Origin: Henriciella sp.
GTDB lineage: Bacteria; Pseudomonadota; Alphaproteobacteria; Caulobacterales; Hyphomonadaceae
Direction: 5' to 3'
Length of the DNA stretch: 57,787 nt
NCBI GenBank assembly: GCA_029238175.1
Contig: JAQWGO010000096.1
Coordinates: 1-57,787, forward strand
The notes under the pieces were generated by a model. The model had not been told where the DNA came from. It searched no databases and saw only the letters and a program-made list of their open reading frames with translations. Numbering within the stretch: position 1 is the stretch's first letter; every line of letters begins with the position of its first letter. Of the stretch, positions 18,763 through 26,967 are shown piece by piece. Both the position numbers and the translations under genes were made by a program.

Positions 18763-19531
18763 GGACAAGGATATGCACTGGGCAGCGCGATCGGCAAAGG
18801 CCGGATTGCGGTCGATTGCAGGCTTTGTGTGGCCAGCGCGCTCCATTCTAACCGGAGAACGTCATGGCGGAGAGGGCTCTGTCGCTCCCGAAGACTTTGC
18901 AAAACTGACATTCTTAAATGGCGGCGGCTGCCGGTCTTGCGCCTTACCCATCGCTGTCGAGCTTGGTGAAGCCAGCTTATGCGGCGCTTGCGCGGCAAAA
19001 GCGCCGAAATGGGATCAAGCCCGCGCGGCATTGGCTTACGATGACGTTTCTAGACAAGCTGTGCTCGAGCTGAAGCATGCTGGTCGCCGCGACGGCCTCT
19101 CAGCAATGAGCAACTGGATGGCGCTGGCGGGGCAAGATGTTCTGGCTGACACCGACTGGCTGGTTCCCGTTCCTCTTCACTATCAGCGCCTAGCAACCCG
19201 CGGATTTAATCAGGCCGCTTGGCTTGCCCAAGGCGTGGCGCGGAAGTCTGGAACATTGGCGCTTGTCGATGGTCTGTCGCGCACCAGAGCTACGCCAAGC
19301 CAAGGCGGACTTAGCGCCCGGCAGCGCCGCAAGAATGTCTCTGGCGCATTCGAGGTTCGCAAATCACGCGCAGCGAGAGTGAAAGGCGCAACGATCACAC
19401 TGGTTGACGATGTGTTCACGACCGGATCAACGCTAACCGCCTGTTCCAAGGCTTTACTGAAAGCCGGGGCGGGGCGGGTAAATGTTCTTGTGCTTGCCCG
19501 CGTTGTCAGGGACGCAGACATCACCATATAA
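18761..19531 (+). CDS. ComF family phosphoribosyltransferase-like protein
   Basis: A 256-residue protein. A cysteine cluster (GCRSCALPI, then LCGACAAKAPKWD) forms the family's N-terminal zinc-binding part. The C-terminal half is a type I PRTase fold with the PRPP loop ITLVDDVFTTGSTLTACSKAL. ComF proteins are tied to DNA uptake in competent bacteria, but the alphaproteobacterial copies have no proven function. The ATG at 18761 is chosen over a TTG six bases upstream. It shares the palindromic start CATG with the divergent methyltransferase gene, so any promoter must lie inside that gene. grxC follows after 27 bp and DUF1178 after that, suggesting an operon. Confidence 0.88.
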   Translation: MDKDMHWAARSAKAGLRSIAGFVWPARSILTGERHGGEGSVAPEDFAKLTFLNGGGCRSCALPIAVELGEASLCGACAAKAPKWDQARAALAYDDVSRQAVLELKHAGRRDGLSAMSNWMALAGQDVLADTDWLVPVPLHYQRLATRGFNQAAWLAQGVARKSGTLALVDGLSRTRATPSQGGLSARQRRKNVSGAFEVRKSRAARVKGATITLVDDVFTTGSTLTACSKALLKAGAGRVNVLVLARVVRDADITI

Positions 19532-19558
19532 GGGGCGAACCGAATAAAGGATCGCTTT

Positions 19559-19816
19559 ATGGCACATGTCACAATCTACACACGCCAGTTTTGCCCTTAC
19601 TGCACGCGCGCTTTGTCTTTGCTGAAGGATAAGGGTGTTGAAATGACCCATATTGATGCTGGCATGGACGCTAAGAAGAAAGCCGAGATGATCCAGAAGG
19701 CCGATGGCGCGCGGACTTTCCCGCAAATCTTCATCAATGACATCCACATTGGTGGTTGCGATGAGATGATGACGCTGGAGCGTTCTGGCAAGCTTGACCC
19801 CATGCTGTCTGCTTAA
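19559..19816 (+). CDS. grxC: Glutaredoxin 3
   Basis: An 85-residue dithiol glutaredoxin with the active site C12-P-Y-C15, the cis-proline segment RTFPQIFIND and the glutathione-binding GGCDEM motif. It reduces protein disulfides and mixed glutathione disulfides in the cytoplasm using reduced glutathione. Its length and sequence are typical of alphaproteobacterial GrxC. It lies 27 bp after comF and 5 bp before the DUF1178 gene. The comF-grxC-DUF1178 order is often seen in alphaproteobacteria. Confidence 0.95.
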   Translation: MAHVTIYTRQFCPYCTRALSLLKDKGVEMTHIDAGMDAKKKAEMIQKADGARTFPQIFINDIHIGGCDEMMTLERSGKLDPMLSA

Positions 19817-19821
19817 ACCAT

Positions 19822-20256
19822 ATGATCAAGTACGCGCTCATCTGCCGGGATTGCGAGGCCGAGTTTGAGGCTTGGTTCGGGTCGTCTGATGCCTATGACA
19901 AACAGGCTGAGCGTAGCTTGATCAATTGCCCGCATTGCGACGGGGTACAGGTAGGTAAGGCCATTATGGCGCCGGCCGTTTCTGGCACGAAGAAGTCCGC
20001 AGCCCCTGATCCGCAAAAGGTTTTTGGCAAACTCGCCGCAGCAGCGCGTCAGCATGTTTCTGAAAATTTTGACTATGTCGGCGACGGCTTTGCAACCGAA
20101 GCGCGCGCCATGCATTATGGCGAGACAGAGCATAAACCGATCTGGGGCGAAACGACGTCTGAGGAACGCGCCGAGTTGAAAGACGAAGGTGTTCCAGCAG
20201 AGCCCCTGCCGCCCGCCTTTGTTCCGGCAAAGCCGCCCGGCGATAAGTTGAATTAG
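19822..20256 (+). CDS. DUF1178 family protein
   Basis: A 144-residue protein beginning MIKYALICRDCEAEFEAWFG and continuing with NCPHC, giving two CxxC pairs (C9/C12 and C34/C37) that probably bind zinc, a zinc-ribbon-like start. The remainder is the conserved helical DUF1178 part including HVSENFDYVGDGFATEARAMHYGE. Function is unknown; the family is confined mainly to alpha- and betaproteobacteria and sits next to glutaredoxin genes, as here. It is probably cotranscribed with grxC. Confidence 0.9.
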   Translation: MIKYALICRDCEAEFEAWFGSSDAYDKQAERSLINCPHCDGVQVGKAIMAPAVSGTKKSAAPDPQKVFGKLAAAARQHVSENFDYVGDGFATEARAMHYGETEHKPIWGETTSEERAELKDEGVPAEPLPPAFVPAKPPGDKLN

Positions 20257-20292
20257 GTCGCCCTTTCCATCGATTTATGCCACGTCTGAAAT

Positions 20293-20961
20293 ATGACCGA
20301 CGCTGTAGCTGAATACCCGCCCCGCCATTATCCCAGCAAAAGCGCTAAATGCGCTGATCTGACAGTGCACCTGACCGGAATTGTGCTGGCGATCGTGGGT
20401 GCGTTCTTTCTAGTGATCCTGTCTTTGCAATCGGGCAGTATGGGCCGGGTTTGGGCGGTTAGCATTTATTCGGCAGGCATTATTGCCATGCTGAGTTTTT
20501 CGGCGATCTATAATTTTTCCCCGGCACACAAACGCCCCGGGCGGCGGCGGCTGGATTATTCCGGCATCTTCCTGATGATTGCTGCATCGTACACGCCGTT
20601 CACGACGCAGCGCCTAGAGGGCGCTTGGGCGATTGGAATGACGGCGGCGGTTTGGGGGCTTGCCGGGTTTGGTATCTTCGCGAAATTCTTCATGCCTTGG
20701 TTGAGCAAACGGTTCTGGGTGTTTTTCTATATCGCGCTGGGGTGGCTGGTTGTTATCGCACTCGGGCCGATGCTGGCTTCGGTGCATTGGGTTTCGCTAT
20801 TGTTGCTGCTGATTGGCGGTGTCGTTTATACATTCGGCGTGATCTTCCATATGAAACCTTCGCTCACCTATAGTCATGCGATCTGGCACGGGCATGTTGT
20901 GGCCGCAGCCGGAACGCATTGGGCGGCTGTGCTGTTGGGCGTGGTGTTGGTGCCTGCTTGA
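20293..20961 (+). CDS. Hemolysin III family (PAQR/YqfA-like) membrane protein
   Basis: A 222-residue protein with about seven membrane helices. It has the Hly-III/PAQR family marks: an N-terminal segment HLTGIVLAIVGA, the central YDYSGIF-type motif (here RRLDYSGIFLMIAASYTPF) and the C-terminal HAIWHGHVVAAAGTHW with the conserved histidines that bind zinc in PAQR receptors. Bacterial members are rarely true hemolysins; some affect membrane lipid balance. It follows DUF1178 after 36 bp. Immediately downstream begins the inverted-repeat stretch at 20966. Confidence 0.88.
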   Translation: MTDAVAEYPPRHYPSKSAKCADLTVHLTGIVLAIVGAFFLVILSLQSGSMGRVWAVSIYSAGIIAMLSFSAIYNFSPAHKRPGRRRLDYSGIFLMIAASYTPFTTQRLEGAWAIGMTAAVWGLAGFGIFAKFFMPWLSKRFWVFFYIALGWLVVIALGPMLASVHWVSLLLLLIGGVVYTFGVIFHMKPSLTYSHAIWHGHVVAAAGTHWAAVLLGVVLVPA

Positions 20962-20965
20962 GGTT

Positions 20966-21187
20966 TGGTGCTGCGCTAAGTTTTTTGATCTCGCACTAAG
21001 AGGCTTTGCCTCACGCGAGATAAGCGGGTTCCCGATCCTCGCTGCGCTCGTCCGATGAACCGGGCTCAAGGCTGTTTTCTCCACCTGACGTTTGTTGCTT
21101 GGCGCACGAGCCCTCAGCTTGGTTCATGCTCGCGTAGCGAACGGAACCCGCTTTGCTGCGTGCGCGCCAGCGCTTAGCGCAGCACCA
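20966..21187. repeat. Large nested inverted repeat in a gene-free stretch
   Basis: TGGTGCTGCGCTAAG (20966-20980) is matched perfectly in reverse by CTTAGCGCAGCACCA (21173-21187). Inside lie GCGGGTTCC (21024-21032) with GGAACCCGC (21143-21151), TGAACC (21056-21061) with GGTTCA (21121-21126), and GGGCTC (21063-21068) with GAGCCC (21108-21113), all nested in order. A separate small hairpin, ATCTCGC (20988-20994) with GCGAGAT (21015-21021) enclosing GAGGC/GCCTC, sits in the left arm. It resembles a degenerate long palindrome or miniature transposable element. I see no coding sequence in it. Confidence 0.7.
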
Positions 21188-21223
21188 AGAACCAGACCGC
21201 TTCGCGGACTGGTTACAGAGCTA

Positions 21224-21299
21224 AGGCGCATCCAGATTGGGTGCGAGGTGTAATGCCAGCCTTTCGGCGTGGCTGTTGGCATCCAATTTGGATGCGCCT
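21224..21299. repeat. 76-bp imperfect hairpin with 11-bp perfect ends
   Basis: AGGCGCATCCA (21224-21234) returns as TGGATGCGCCT (21289-21299). The complementarity continues inward for about ten more bases with three mismatches, and a further GCCAGCC/GGCTG..GGC pairing closes near the centre. It is one compact stem-loop of REP or miniature-element character, directly after the larger nested repeat. Whether it is repeated elsewhere in the genome cannot be seen from this window. Confidence 0.6.
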
Positions 21300-21644
21300 G
21301 CGGCGGCGCGTTGCTCATATCTTGTATGCATCACCTCTAGGGCAGTGCCGATCCTGGCCTCTATTTGGTATCTTATGGGCAAGCCCACCGTCGGGCAGAT
21401 CGCTGCCCGGGGCGATACAGATACAGACCCGACTATCACCGGGCATGGGGTTTCGGAACCACCAAGCTCAGCAACAGACCGCCGTTCGCGATCAGCCCTG
21501 TGTGAGGGTGGGATAAGCGGAGTATAGGTTGAGGCTAAAGGGGTGGGGATAGATTTATTTTACGCCGCAGGTTTTGGGGCTGGTTTGGGCGTCAGAGCAG
21601 ACTTTGGCTAGCTACGATATTGATACCGCAGTAACCTGATCTGC
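21300..21644. other. Gene-free stretch, nothing recognised
   Basis: Between the hairpin and the DUF7684-like gene, reading frames on both strands lack recognisable protein features and any ribosome-binding site. A short GGGCAG..CTGCCC hairpin lies near 21394-21410. Base composition differs little from the surroundings. The promoter of the downstream gene must lie at the right end, but no convincing hexamer pair was found. Confidence 0.4.
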
Positions 21645-22079
21645 ATGGATAAGTTCATTTACCTTCAACTGCCAGCGGGTGCACAACTCCCCTCCCTAAA
21701 TTTCAATGGTCCATTCAAGGCGATAATTTGCATTGAAGACGACGTCACTCCGGATTGGCGAGCAAAAGTGAGCGACTGGATCGTTAAAGCCGGATGCCTT
21801 TACGCGATGAGCTGGGGACGGTCTTGCAGTGCGTGGGATGACAGTATCGATACTGCCAACCTGGAAGCATTCAATTGGCACAAGACTCCCGATCACGCTC
21901 ATGTTGTTACTACCTGGCATGATGATGAACCCTTAAGCGAGGTCATTTGGTTTTCTATTCATGCTGCACGACATGCGACAGCGGAGATTTCAAAAACGTT
22001 GTTCCTTCACATAGGACAGAAAACCTCGAAGGCTGAAATCGACAATATGTGGAACGAAGTCATTAACGACAGCTCTTGA
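21645..22079 (+). CDS. Small DUF7684-like protein
   Basis: A 144-residue protein without signal peptide or membrane helix. The middle reads VSDWIVKAGCLYAMSWGRSCSAWDDSID, followed by HVVTTWHDDEPLSEVIWF, which resembles the DUF7684 family of small uncharacterised proteins; this recognition is from memory. The conserved W, C, D and H residues look catalytic or metal-binding but no reaction is known. It stands alone, with the inverted-repeat stretch upstream and the convergent queD gene downstream, which suggests a mobile or recently gained gene. Confidence 0.65.
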   Translation: MDKFIYLQLPAGAQLPSLNFNGPFKAIICIEDDVTPDWRAKVSDWIVKAGCLYAMSWGRSCSAWDDSIDTANLEAFNWHKTPDHAHVVTTWHDDEPLSEVIWFSIHAARHATAEISKTLFLHIGQKTSKAEIDNMWNEVINDSS

Positions 22080-22139
22080 CCAAAGGCAGACATCAAAAAA
22101 ACGCATCTACCGTCGACATTCGGGATTCGTAGACTAACC

Positions 22140-22562
22140 CTATCCCACCACCAAGACACAGCGTTCATCGAGGCTGGGTCTTGCGAGCACCACTTGCTTT
22201 AGACCGGGCAGGCTTGGTTTTAGGTCATTGGCGGCCCAGAGGCAGATGCGTTCTAGGGTTGGGACGCTGAGGCCGTCTATTTCGTTGAGGAGACGGTGGT
22301 CGAGTTTTTGCGCGGTGGCGGTCAGGATTGCGGTAAGCTCTGAAAAATCCTGTACCCATTCTTCGCCGGATTTGATGGTTCCGGCGACGGTGGCCTCTAA
22401 ACGGAACGAGTGGCCGTGGACATTGCGGTACGGGTGCCCCTCAGGCTTGCCGCCCATATAGTGCGCGGCTTCAAAGCTGACGGCTTTGGTAATTTCAAAT
22501 ACTTGTCCGGTGACTTCTAAGGAAGGCCGATCAGTTTGTGTGTCTGTAAGCTCAATCGCCAT
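22140..22562 (-). CDS. queD: 6-carboxytetrahydropterin synthase, QueD-type
   Basis: A 140-residue PTPS-fold enzyme from the ATG at 22562 (an in-frame ATG at 22580 is also possible). It converts dihydroneopterin triphosphate to 6-carboxytetrahydropterin, the second step of preQ0 synthesis. Zinc ligands are H34 and the HGH pair H49/H51, and the LDHRLLNE catalytic Asp-His is present. The canonical catalytic cysteine four residues before HGH (CxxxHGH) is a tyrosine here (YRNVHGH), noted as odd. It overlaps the 3' end of queE by 46 bp. With queE and queC it forms a tightly overlapping minus-strand operon, queC first. Confidence 0.88.
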   Translation of the reverse strand: MAIELTDTQTDRPSLEVTGQVFEITKAVSFEAAHYMGGKPEGHPYRNVHGHSFRLEATVAGTIKSGEEWVQDFSELTAILTATAQKLDHRLLNEIDGLSVPTLERICLWAANDLKPSLPGLKQVVLARPSLDERCVLVVG

Positions 22563-23167
22563 TTGGGGTACTTCATACAATAGGCGGCCGTGGCCGCGAT
22601 GTTCTCGGCCTGCGCCGTATCATCTTTGGGTTGGAGAAAAAAGTGCTCAAACTGTAAGCTTTCAAAGCATGTTGGTTGGGCTTCTGGCTGTGTTTGAGGG
22701 TAAACGAGTTTTAATTCGTGGCCGGATGTCTGTTTTAGAGGCGCGTTTGCCTTGGGGCTGACGCATATCCAGTCAAGGTCAGGGGGCGCGACCTGTGTGC
22801 CATTGGTTTCGACGCCGATTTCGAATCCCTTCGCTTTCAACGCGGTGATGGCCGGAGTGTCGAGTTGCAGCAAAGGCTCACCGCCTGTGCAGATGACGTA
22901 TGGGGCGCCGCCTTGGGGGCCGTCATGGTGCCAAACTTTAGCAACGTGATCGGCAAGGGCGCCTGGGCCAATGAACTTGCCGCCATTCGTTCCGTCTGTG
23001 CCGACGAAGTCTGTATCGCAGAAATTGCAGACGGCGCTGGCGCGGTCACGCTCTAAGCCGGACCAGAGATTGCAACCAGCAAAGCGCAGGAAGACAGCCG
23101 CGCGCCCGGTTTGAGCGCCCTCGCCTTGTAGCGTCACGTAGGCTTCTTTGACGGAATAGGTTTTCAT
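22517..23167 (-). CDS. queE: 7-carboxy-7-deazaguanine synthase
   Basis: A 216-residue radical SAM enzyme that contracts 6-carboxytetrahydropterin to 7-carboxy-7-deazaguanine. The ATG at 23167 ([17 protein letters not shown]) is the start, overlapping the queC stop as ATGA; an upstream in-frame ATG lies inside queC. The cluster-binding cysteines are C32-x14-C47-x2-C50, the expanded form usual for proteobacterial QueE rather than CxxxCxxC. The SAM-binding GGEP motif follows as [11 protein letters not shown]. It sits between queC and queD in one operon. Confidence 0.94.
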   Translation of the reverse strand: MKTYSVKEAYVTLQGEGAQTGRAAVFLRFAGCNLWSGLERDRASAVCNFCDTDFVGTDGTNGGKFIGPGALADHVAKVWHHDGPQGGAPYVICTGGEPLLQLDTPAITALKAKGFEIGVETNGTQVAPPDLDWICVSPKANAPLKQTSGHELKLVYPQTQPEAQPTCFESLQFEHFFLQPKDDTAQAENIAATAAYCMKYPKWRLSLQTHKLIGLP

Positions 23168-23871
23168 GCGTGTGCCTTCGCCGCCCATTTCTCATACCCT
23201 TTGGCGCGCAGGTCGCAGGCCGGGCAATCATTGCAGCCATAGCCCCACGCATGGCGCTGTGTTCGGTCGCCTTTATAGCAGGTGTGGCTTTCTTCGATAA
23301 CGATATCGATCAGGGGCTGGCCGCCAAGGTCATTGGCGAGCGTCCATGTCTCTGCCTTGTCGATCCACATCAGGGGCGTGTCGATCTTAAACGGGCGATC
23401 AAGGCCGCGCGCGAGGGTGAGTTCTTGCGCGTCCAGGGTTTCACGCCGGCAATCGGGGTAGCCCGAATAATCCGTCTCACACATGCCGCCGACAAGCGTG
23501 GTGATACCGCGCCGCCATGCAAGTGCGCCCGCGAGCGTGAGGAACATCAAGTTGCGGCCGGGCACGAATGTGTTGGGCAAGCCGTTCTCTGCGGTTTCAA
23601 TCTCAATCTCGCTGGTCATGGCTGTGTCGCTGATCTCACCTAGGACGGAGATGTCACAGACATGGTCTTCGCCAAGCTTAGCCGACCATGCGGGGAAAGC
23701 GTTGCGAATCGCTGCGATGGCTTTTGGGCGGCACTCCATCTCGACATTGTGGCGCTGGCCGTAGGTAAATCCGATGGTTTCAACGCGGTCGAAGTGAGAT
23801 AAAGCATAGGCAAGGCAGATGGTGGAATCCTGTCCACCAGACAACAGAACCAAGGCTGTTTTATCCGTCAT
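23164..23871 (-). CDS. queC: 7-cyano-7-deazaguanine (preQ0) synthase
   Basis: A 235-residue ATP-dependent enzyme that turns 7-carboxy-7-deazaguanine into preQ0. The PP-loop S11-G-G-Q-D-S is at the N-terminus. A zinc site is visible near the C-terminus: CYKG, then CNDCPAC. It is the first gene of queC-queE-queD, and its stop overlaps the queE start by ATGA. It is divergent from the TonB-dependent receptor gene, leaving a 229-bp shared upstream region. Confidence 0.95.
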   Translation of the reverse strand: MTDKTALVLLSGGQDSTICLAYALSHFDRVETIGFTYGQRHNVEMECRPKAIAAIRNAFPAWSAKLGEDHVCDISVLGEISDTAMTSEIEIETAENGLPNTFVPGRNLMFLTLAGALAWRRGITTLVGGMCETDYSGYPDCRRETLDAQELTLARGLDRPFKIDTPLMWIDKAETWTLANDLGGQPLIDIVIEESHTCYKGDRTQRHAWGYGCNDCPACDLRAKGYEKWAAKAHA

Positions 23872-23976
23872 GTCTATTCCTCTACTCTGCGAGAGACGCT
23901 TCCTAATTCACTGTCATACGAGTGTCACCATAGGCACACACTGATTTTCAAAAGCAGGTATCCGCAACGTCAATTC

Positions 23977-24093
23977 TTGACAATGTATCACACCTACTCC
24001 GTCATGCACGGTGAGGCACTCCCAGACAACATGGGGGGCCCGTGAGGAAACGCAAATAAACTCGTGCCCATTAAGAAGGCACTGAGGGAGGAG
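23977..24093 (+). promoter_or_regulatory. Leader of the TonB receptor gene: possible -35, hairpin and strong SD
   Basis: A perfect TTGACA lies at 23977-23982, but no good -10 hexamer sits 16-18 bases downstream, so the promoter is tentative. Just before the gene, GTGCC (24064-24068) can pair with GGCAC (24078-24082), ending a few bases before a strong ribosome-binding site GGGAGGAG (24086-24093) seven bases from the ATG. The hairpin could modulate translation. No known riboswitch consensus was recognised. Confidence 0.35.
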
Positions 24094-24100
24094 TTAACAC

Positions 24101-26836
24101 ATGAAAGTCACCAGACGCTCGAATACCGTCTTGCTCGCAGGTGCTTCTGCACTCGCGATGACGATTGCTGCGCCAGCCGCTATCGCGCAAGAAGATGAAG
24201 AGGCAAGCTCGCGTACACTGAGTACCGTTGTTGTTACGACGCAGAAAAGAAGCGAATCCATTCAGGATGTTCCGATCGCGGTTTCCGCGTTCGACCCTGA
24301 TGCGCTTGAGCGTTTGAACATCGACACGGGTTCTGACCTTCAGTTCAACATTCCAAACTTCGGTGCAACACAGGGTAACTTCTCTGCTGGTGGCATTAGT
24401 ATTCGCGGTATCATTAACGCTGCCGTTGGCGCGTCATCGGATGCCGCAGTTGGTACACACATTAACGGCGTTTCTGCATCAGGCTCTACACTGCTGGAGA
24501 CAGAGTTTTATGACGTTGAGCGGATTGAGATCCTTCGTGGTCCTCAAGGCACGCTATACGGCCGTAACGCGACAGGCGGCGTGGTGAACGCGATTACCGC
24601 TAAGCCAGACCTTGGCGAGTTTAATGCAAGCGTTGAAGCCACGTATGGTGAGTTCAACAATCAAAAGCTAAGCGGCCACATGAACGTGCCACTGGGTGAA
24701 GACTTTGGTTTGCGCGTTGCTGGTTTCGCATTGAAGCGTGATGGGTATTCGACAGCGATCCTGCCGGATGGCAGTGAGCAAGATGTCGATGGCCGTGACC
24801 TATGGGCCGTCCGCGGTACATTTGGCGGCGACATAACCGACAAAGCTTCGTTCTGGATCATGGGCGAGCATTATGAGGAAGACTCAACACGGACGCGTTC
24901 GACCAAGCAGCTTTGTACGAAAGACACTCGTCCATTCCCGTTTAACCAAGGGTGTGTGGCATATGAGACATCAGGCCTAGGCTATGCGCGTGACGCGAAC
25001 GGAAACCCGGTTCAAGTTGGAGCAGGGTTCGGAACAGTAGACACGTCCGGTACGCTCGGCGGCGTTCTTGCTGCCAATCTTGGCCTGTTTCCAGCGTTTG
25101 GAACCGACAGCAATGCCGGTGCAACAACATCTACTGATTTGCGGAAGTTTGAGACAAACTTGATCCCGCAATTTGAAGGTGAGTCAAACACCGTGCAGGC
25201 TGAATTCCAATATGAATTCGACAATGACCTGACATTAACATTGCTCGCCAGCCATAATGAAAATTATCGTGAGTTTAGCGATGATTACAATAAAGGCATC
25301 GGTACAACAAAATTCGGTATCACGCCGCTGACACCTGATCTTGACGGTGACGGTGACGGCGACTTCCCAGGCCTTGGCGCGTTTGGATTGCCAAACACGC
25401 CAGTTGATAGTCGTCTGCGTACTCCAGCTGATACGCTGCTCGCGACCGATAATTCAAGCTCTGACTTTGACACGACGTCTTTCGAGGCGCGTCTACAGTC
25501 TGACTTTGATGGCGACTTTAACTTCACGGTTGGCGCGTTGAGATTAAACTCAATCGGCGAGACGAACTATCTCGTGTTCTTCAACACCGCCGAAGTTTTG
25601 GCTGTTGCCACAGGCTTGCCGGTTGACCGGACATATTTCCGTAGCCGCAGCCCGTATAAGCTAAAAGCCTTTGGCGCCTTTGGTGAAGCCTACTGGCAAG
25701 CAACGGATAAGTTGAAGTGGACCTTAGGCCTTCGTTATACCGAAGATCAGAAGCGTCAGGAAAACACGCCTAGCCTTCTGCTTGCCGGCGCGACGGTCTT
25801 TCCAGGTGTTGAGAACGGTTTTGCACAAGGCGGACCAGCGCAAACTGCTGAATTTGAAGAAATCACCGGTCGCTTTGGTTTCGATTATCAAGCTGGTCCA
25901 CTTTGGTTCACGGATGATTCGCTCATCTATGCTAACTTTGCTCGTGGCTACAAAGGCGGCGGTATTAACCCACCGCAGTCAGCCGGACTTGCAAGCGTCA
26001 GCAACACGTTTGACCCAGAATTCATCAACTCGTACGAAGTTGGCTCTAAGAGCACACTCTTTGGCGGTGCTGGTGTCTTGAACCTGGCAGCATTCTACTA
26101 TGATTATGAAGGCTACCAAATTTCATCGATCGTGAACCGGACTTCGGTTAACGAAAACGTTGACGCAACCGTCAAAGGTTTCGAAGCAGAATTCTACTAT
26201 CAGGTTACTGATAATCTGCGCATCGATTCGACGCTTGGCCTTTTGGATACAGAGCTGGCGGACCAAGCACCGTTGCTCGACACGTTTGACCAAACAGGCG
26301 GCGACCCGAACTATGTCGTTGTTAAGGACCCTGCCTCAACACAGAACTGTGTTGCGCTTGTTTCTGAAGTGAACGCTCTACTCGCTAGTCCCGCAGCAGC
26401 AGCAGCAGCGGGTATCTGTTCAGGCGCAGCAATACCATTTGGTGTAAACCCAGTAATTGGTATCCCAGTTGATGTTTCTGGTAACAGCCTCCCGGCTGCT
26501 CCGGACATTACCTTGTCTCTTGGCGCTGAGTATGAGTTTGCCATGAATGAGAATTGGGACATGTCTATTCGCGGCGATTTCTATCACCGCGGAGAAGTTT
26601 ACTCACGTATCTTCAACCTGGAGGCCGATCGTATCGATAGCTTCCAGAACGCAAATGCCGCAATCCAGTTCACAAATGAGGACATGGATCTTGAGGTCGA
26701 GCTTTACGTGAAAAACCTTCTGGAAGACGATCAGATTACCAACCAGTATCTGACCGACGCATCTTCTGGTCTGTTCACCAACACATTCCTTCTTGAGCCG
26801 CGCCAGTTCGGCGTTCGCCTTAAGAAGCAGTGGTAG
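24101..26836 (+). CDS. TonB-dependent outer membrane receptor
   Basis: A 911-residue receptor with a signal peptide ending APAAIAQ, a TonB-box region (STVVVTTQKRSESIQDVPIA), a plug domain with IEILRGPQGTLYGRNATGG, and a beta-barrel ending in aromatic residues (FGVRLKKQW). The class is the large IPR000531-type receptor group common in marine and freshwater alphaproteobacteria; substrate unknown. Two odd points are an acidic LDGDGDGDFPG loop near residues 413-423 and a run of five GCA codons coding for alanine near 26393-26407. A sugar-dehydrogenase lipoprotein follows after a terminator, which hints at, but does not prove, a carbohydrate role. Confidence 0.93.
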   Translation: MKVTRRSNTVLLAGASALAMTIAAPAAIAQEDEEASSRTLSTVVVTTQKRSESIQDVPIAVSAFDPDALERLNIDTGSDLQFNIPNFGATQGNFSAGGISIRGIINAAVGASSDAAVGTHINGVSASGSTLLETEFYDVERIEILRGPQGTLYGRNATGGVVNAITAKPDLGEFNASVEATYGEFNNQKLSGHMNVPLGEDFGLRVAGFALKRDGYSTAILPDGSEQDVDGRDLWAVRGTFGGDITDKASFWIMGEHYEEDSTRTRSTKQLCTKDTRPFPFNQGCVAYETSGLGYARDANGNPVQVGAGFGTVDTSGTLGGVLAANLGLFPAFGTDSNAGATTSTDLRKFETNLIPQFEGESNTVQAEFQYEFDNDLTLTLLASHNENYREFSDDYNKGIGTTKFGITPLTPDLDGDGDGDFPGLGAFGLPNTPVDSRLRTPADTLLATDNSSSDFDTTSFEARLQSDFDGDFNFTVGALRLNSIGETNYLVFFNTAEVLAVATGLPVDRTYFRSRSPYKLKAFGAFGEAYWQATDKLKWTLGLRYTEDQKRQENTPSLLLAGATVFPGVENGFAQGGPAQTAEFEEITGRFGFDYQAGPLWFTDDSLIYANFARGYKGGGINPPQSAGLASVSNTFDPEFINSYEVGSKSTLFGGAGVLNLAAFYYDYEGYQISSIVNRTSVNENVDATVKGFEAEFYYQVTDNLRIDSTLGLLDTELADQAPLLDTFDQTGGDPNYVVVKDPASTQNCVALVSEVNALLASPAAAAAAGICSGAAIPFGVNPVIGIPVDVSGNSLPAAPDITLSLGAEYEFAMNENWDMSIRGDFYHRGEVYSRIFNLEADRIDSFQNANAAIQFTNEDMDLEVELYVKNLLEDDQITNQYLTDASSGLFTNTFLLEPRQFGVRLKKQW

Positions 26837-26881
26837 GCCAATAAGGCCACAAGGGGCCCCAGTAAAATGGGGAGTGAGGGG

Positions 26882-26914
26882 AAGGGCGGCTTTAGGGTCG
26901 CCCTTCTTTCATTT
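26882..26914 (+). terminator. Rho-independent terminator of the TonB receptor gene
   Basis: The stem AAGGGCG (26882-26888) pairs with CGCCCTT (26899-26905) around a ten-base loop, followed by CTTTCATTT. It lies 46 bp after the receptor stop codon and separates it from the next gene, so the two are probably not cotranscribed. Confidence 0.8.
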
Positions 26915-26967
26915 GTGACGGAATGGATTATCTAGATCCGTGAGACCTATATTCTGGAGAGACAATT

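Noticed and set aside
21237-21527. Open frames of 70-96 codons on both strands in the repeat island
   Set aside because: They run through the 76-bp hairpin, have no ribosome-binding site, and their translations show no recognisable domain.
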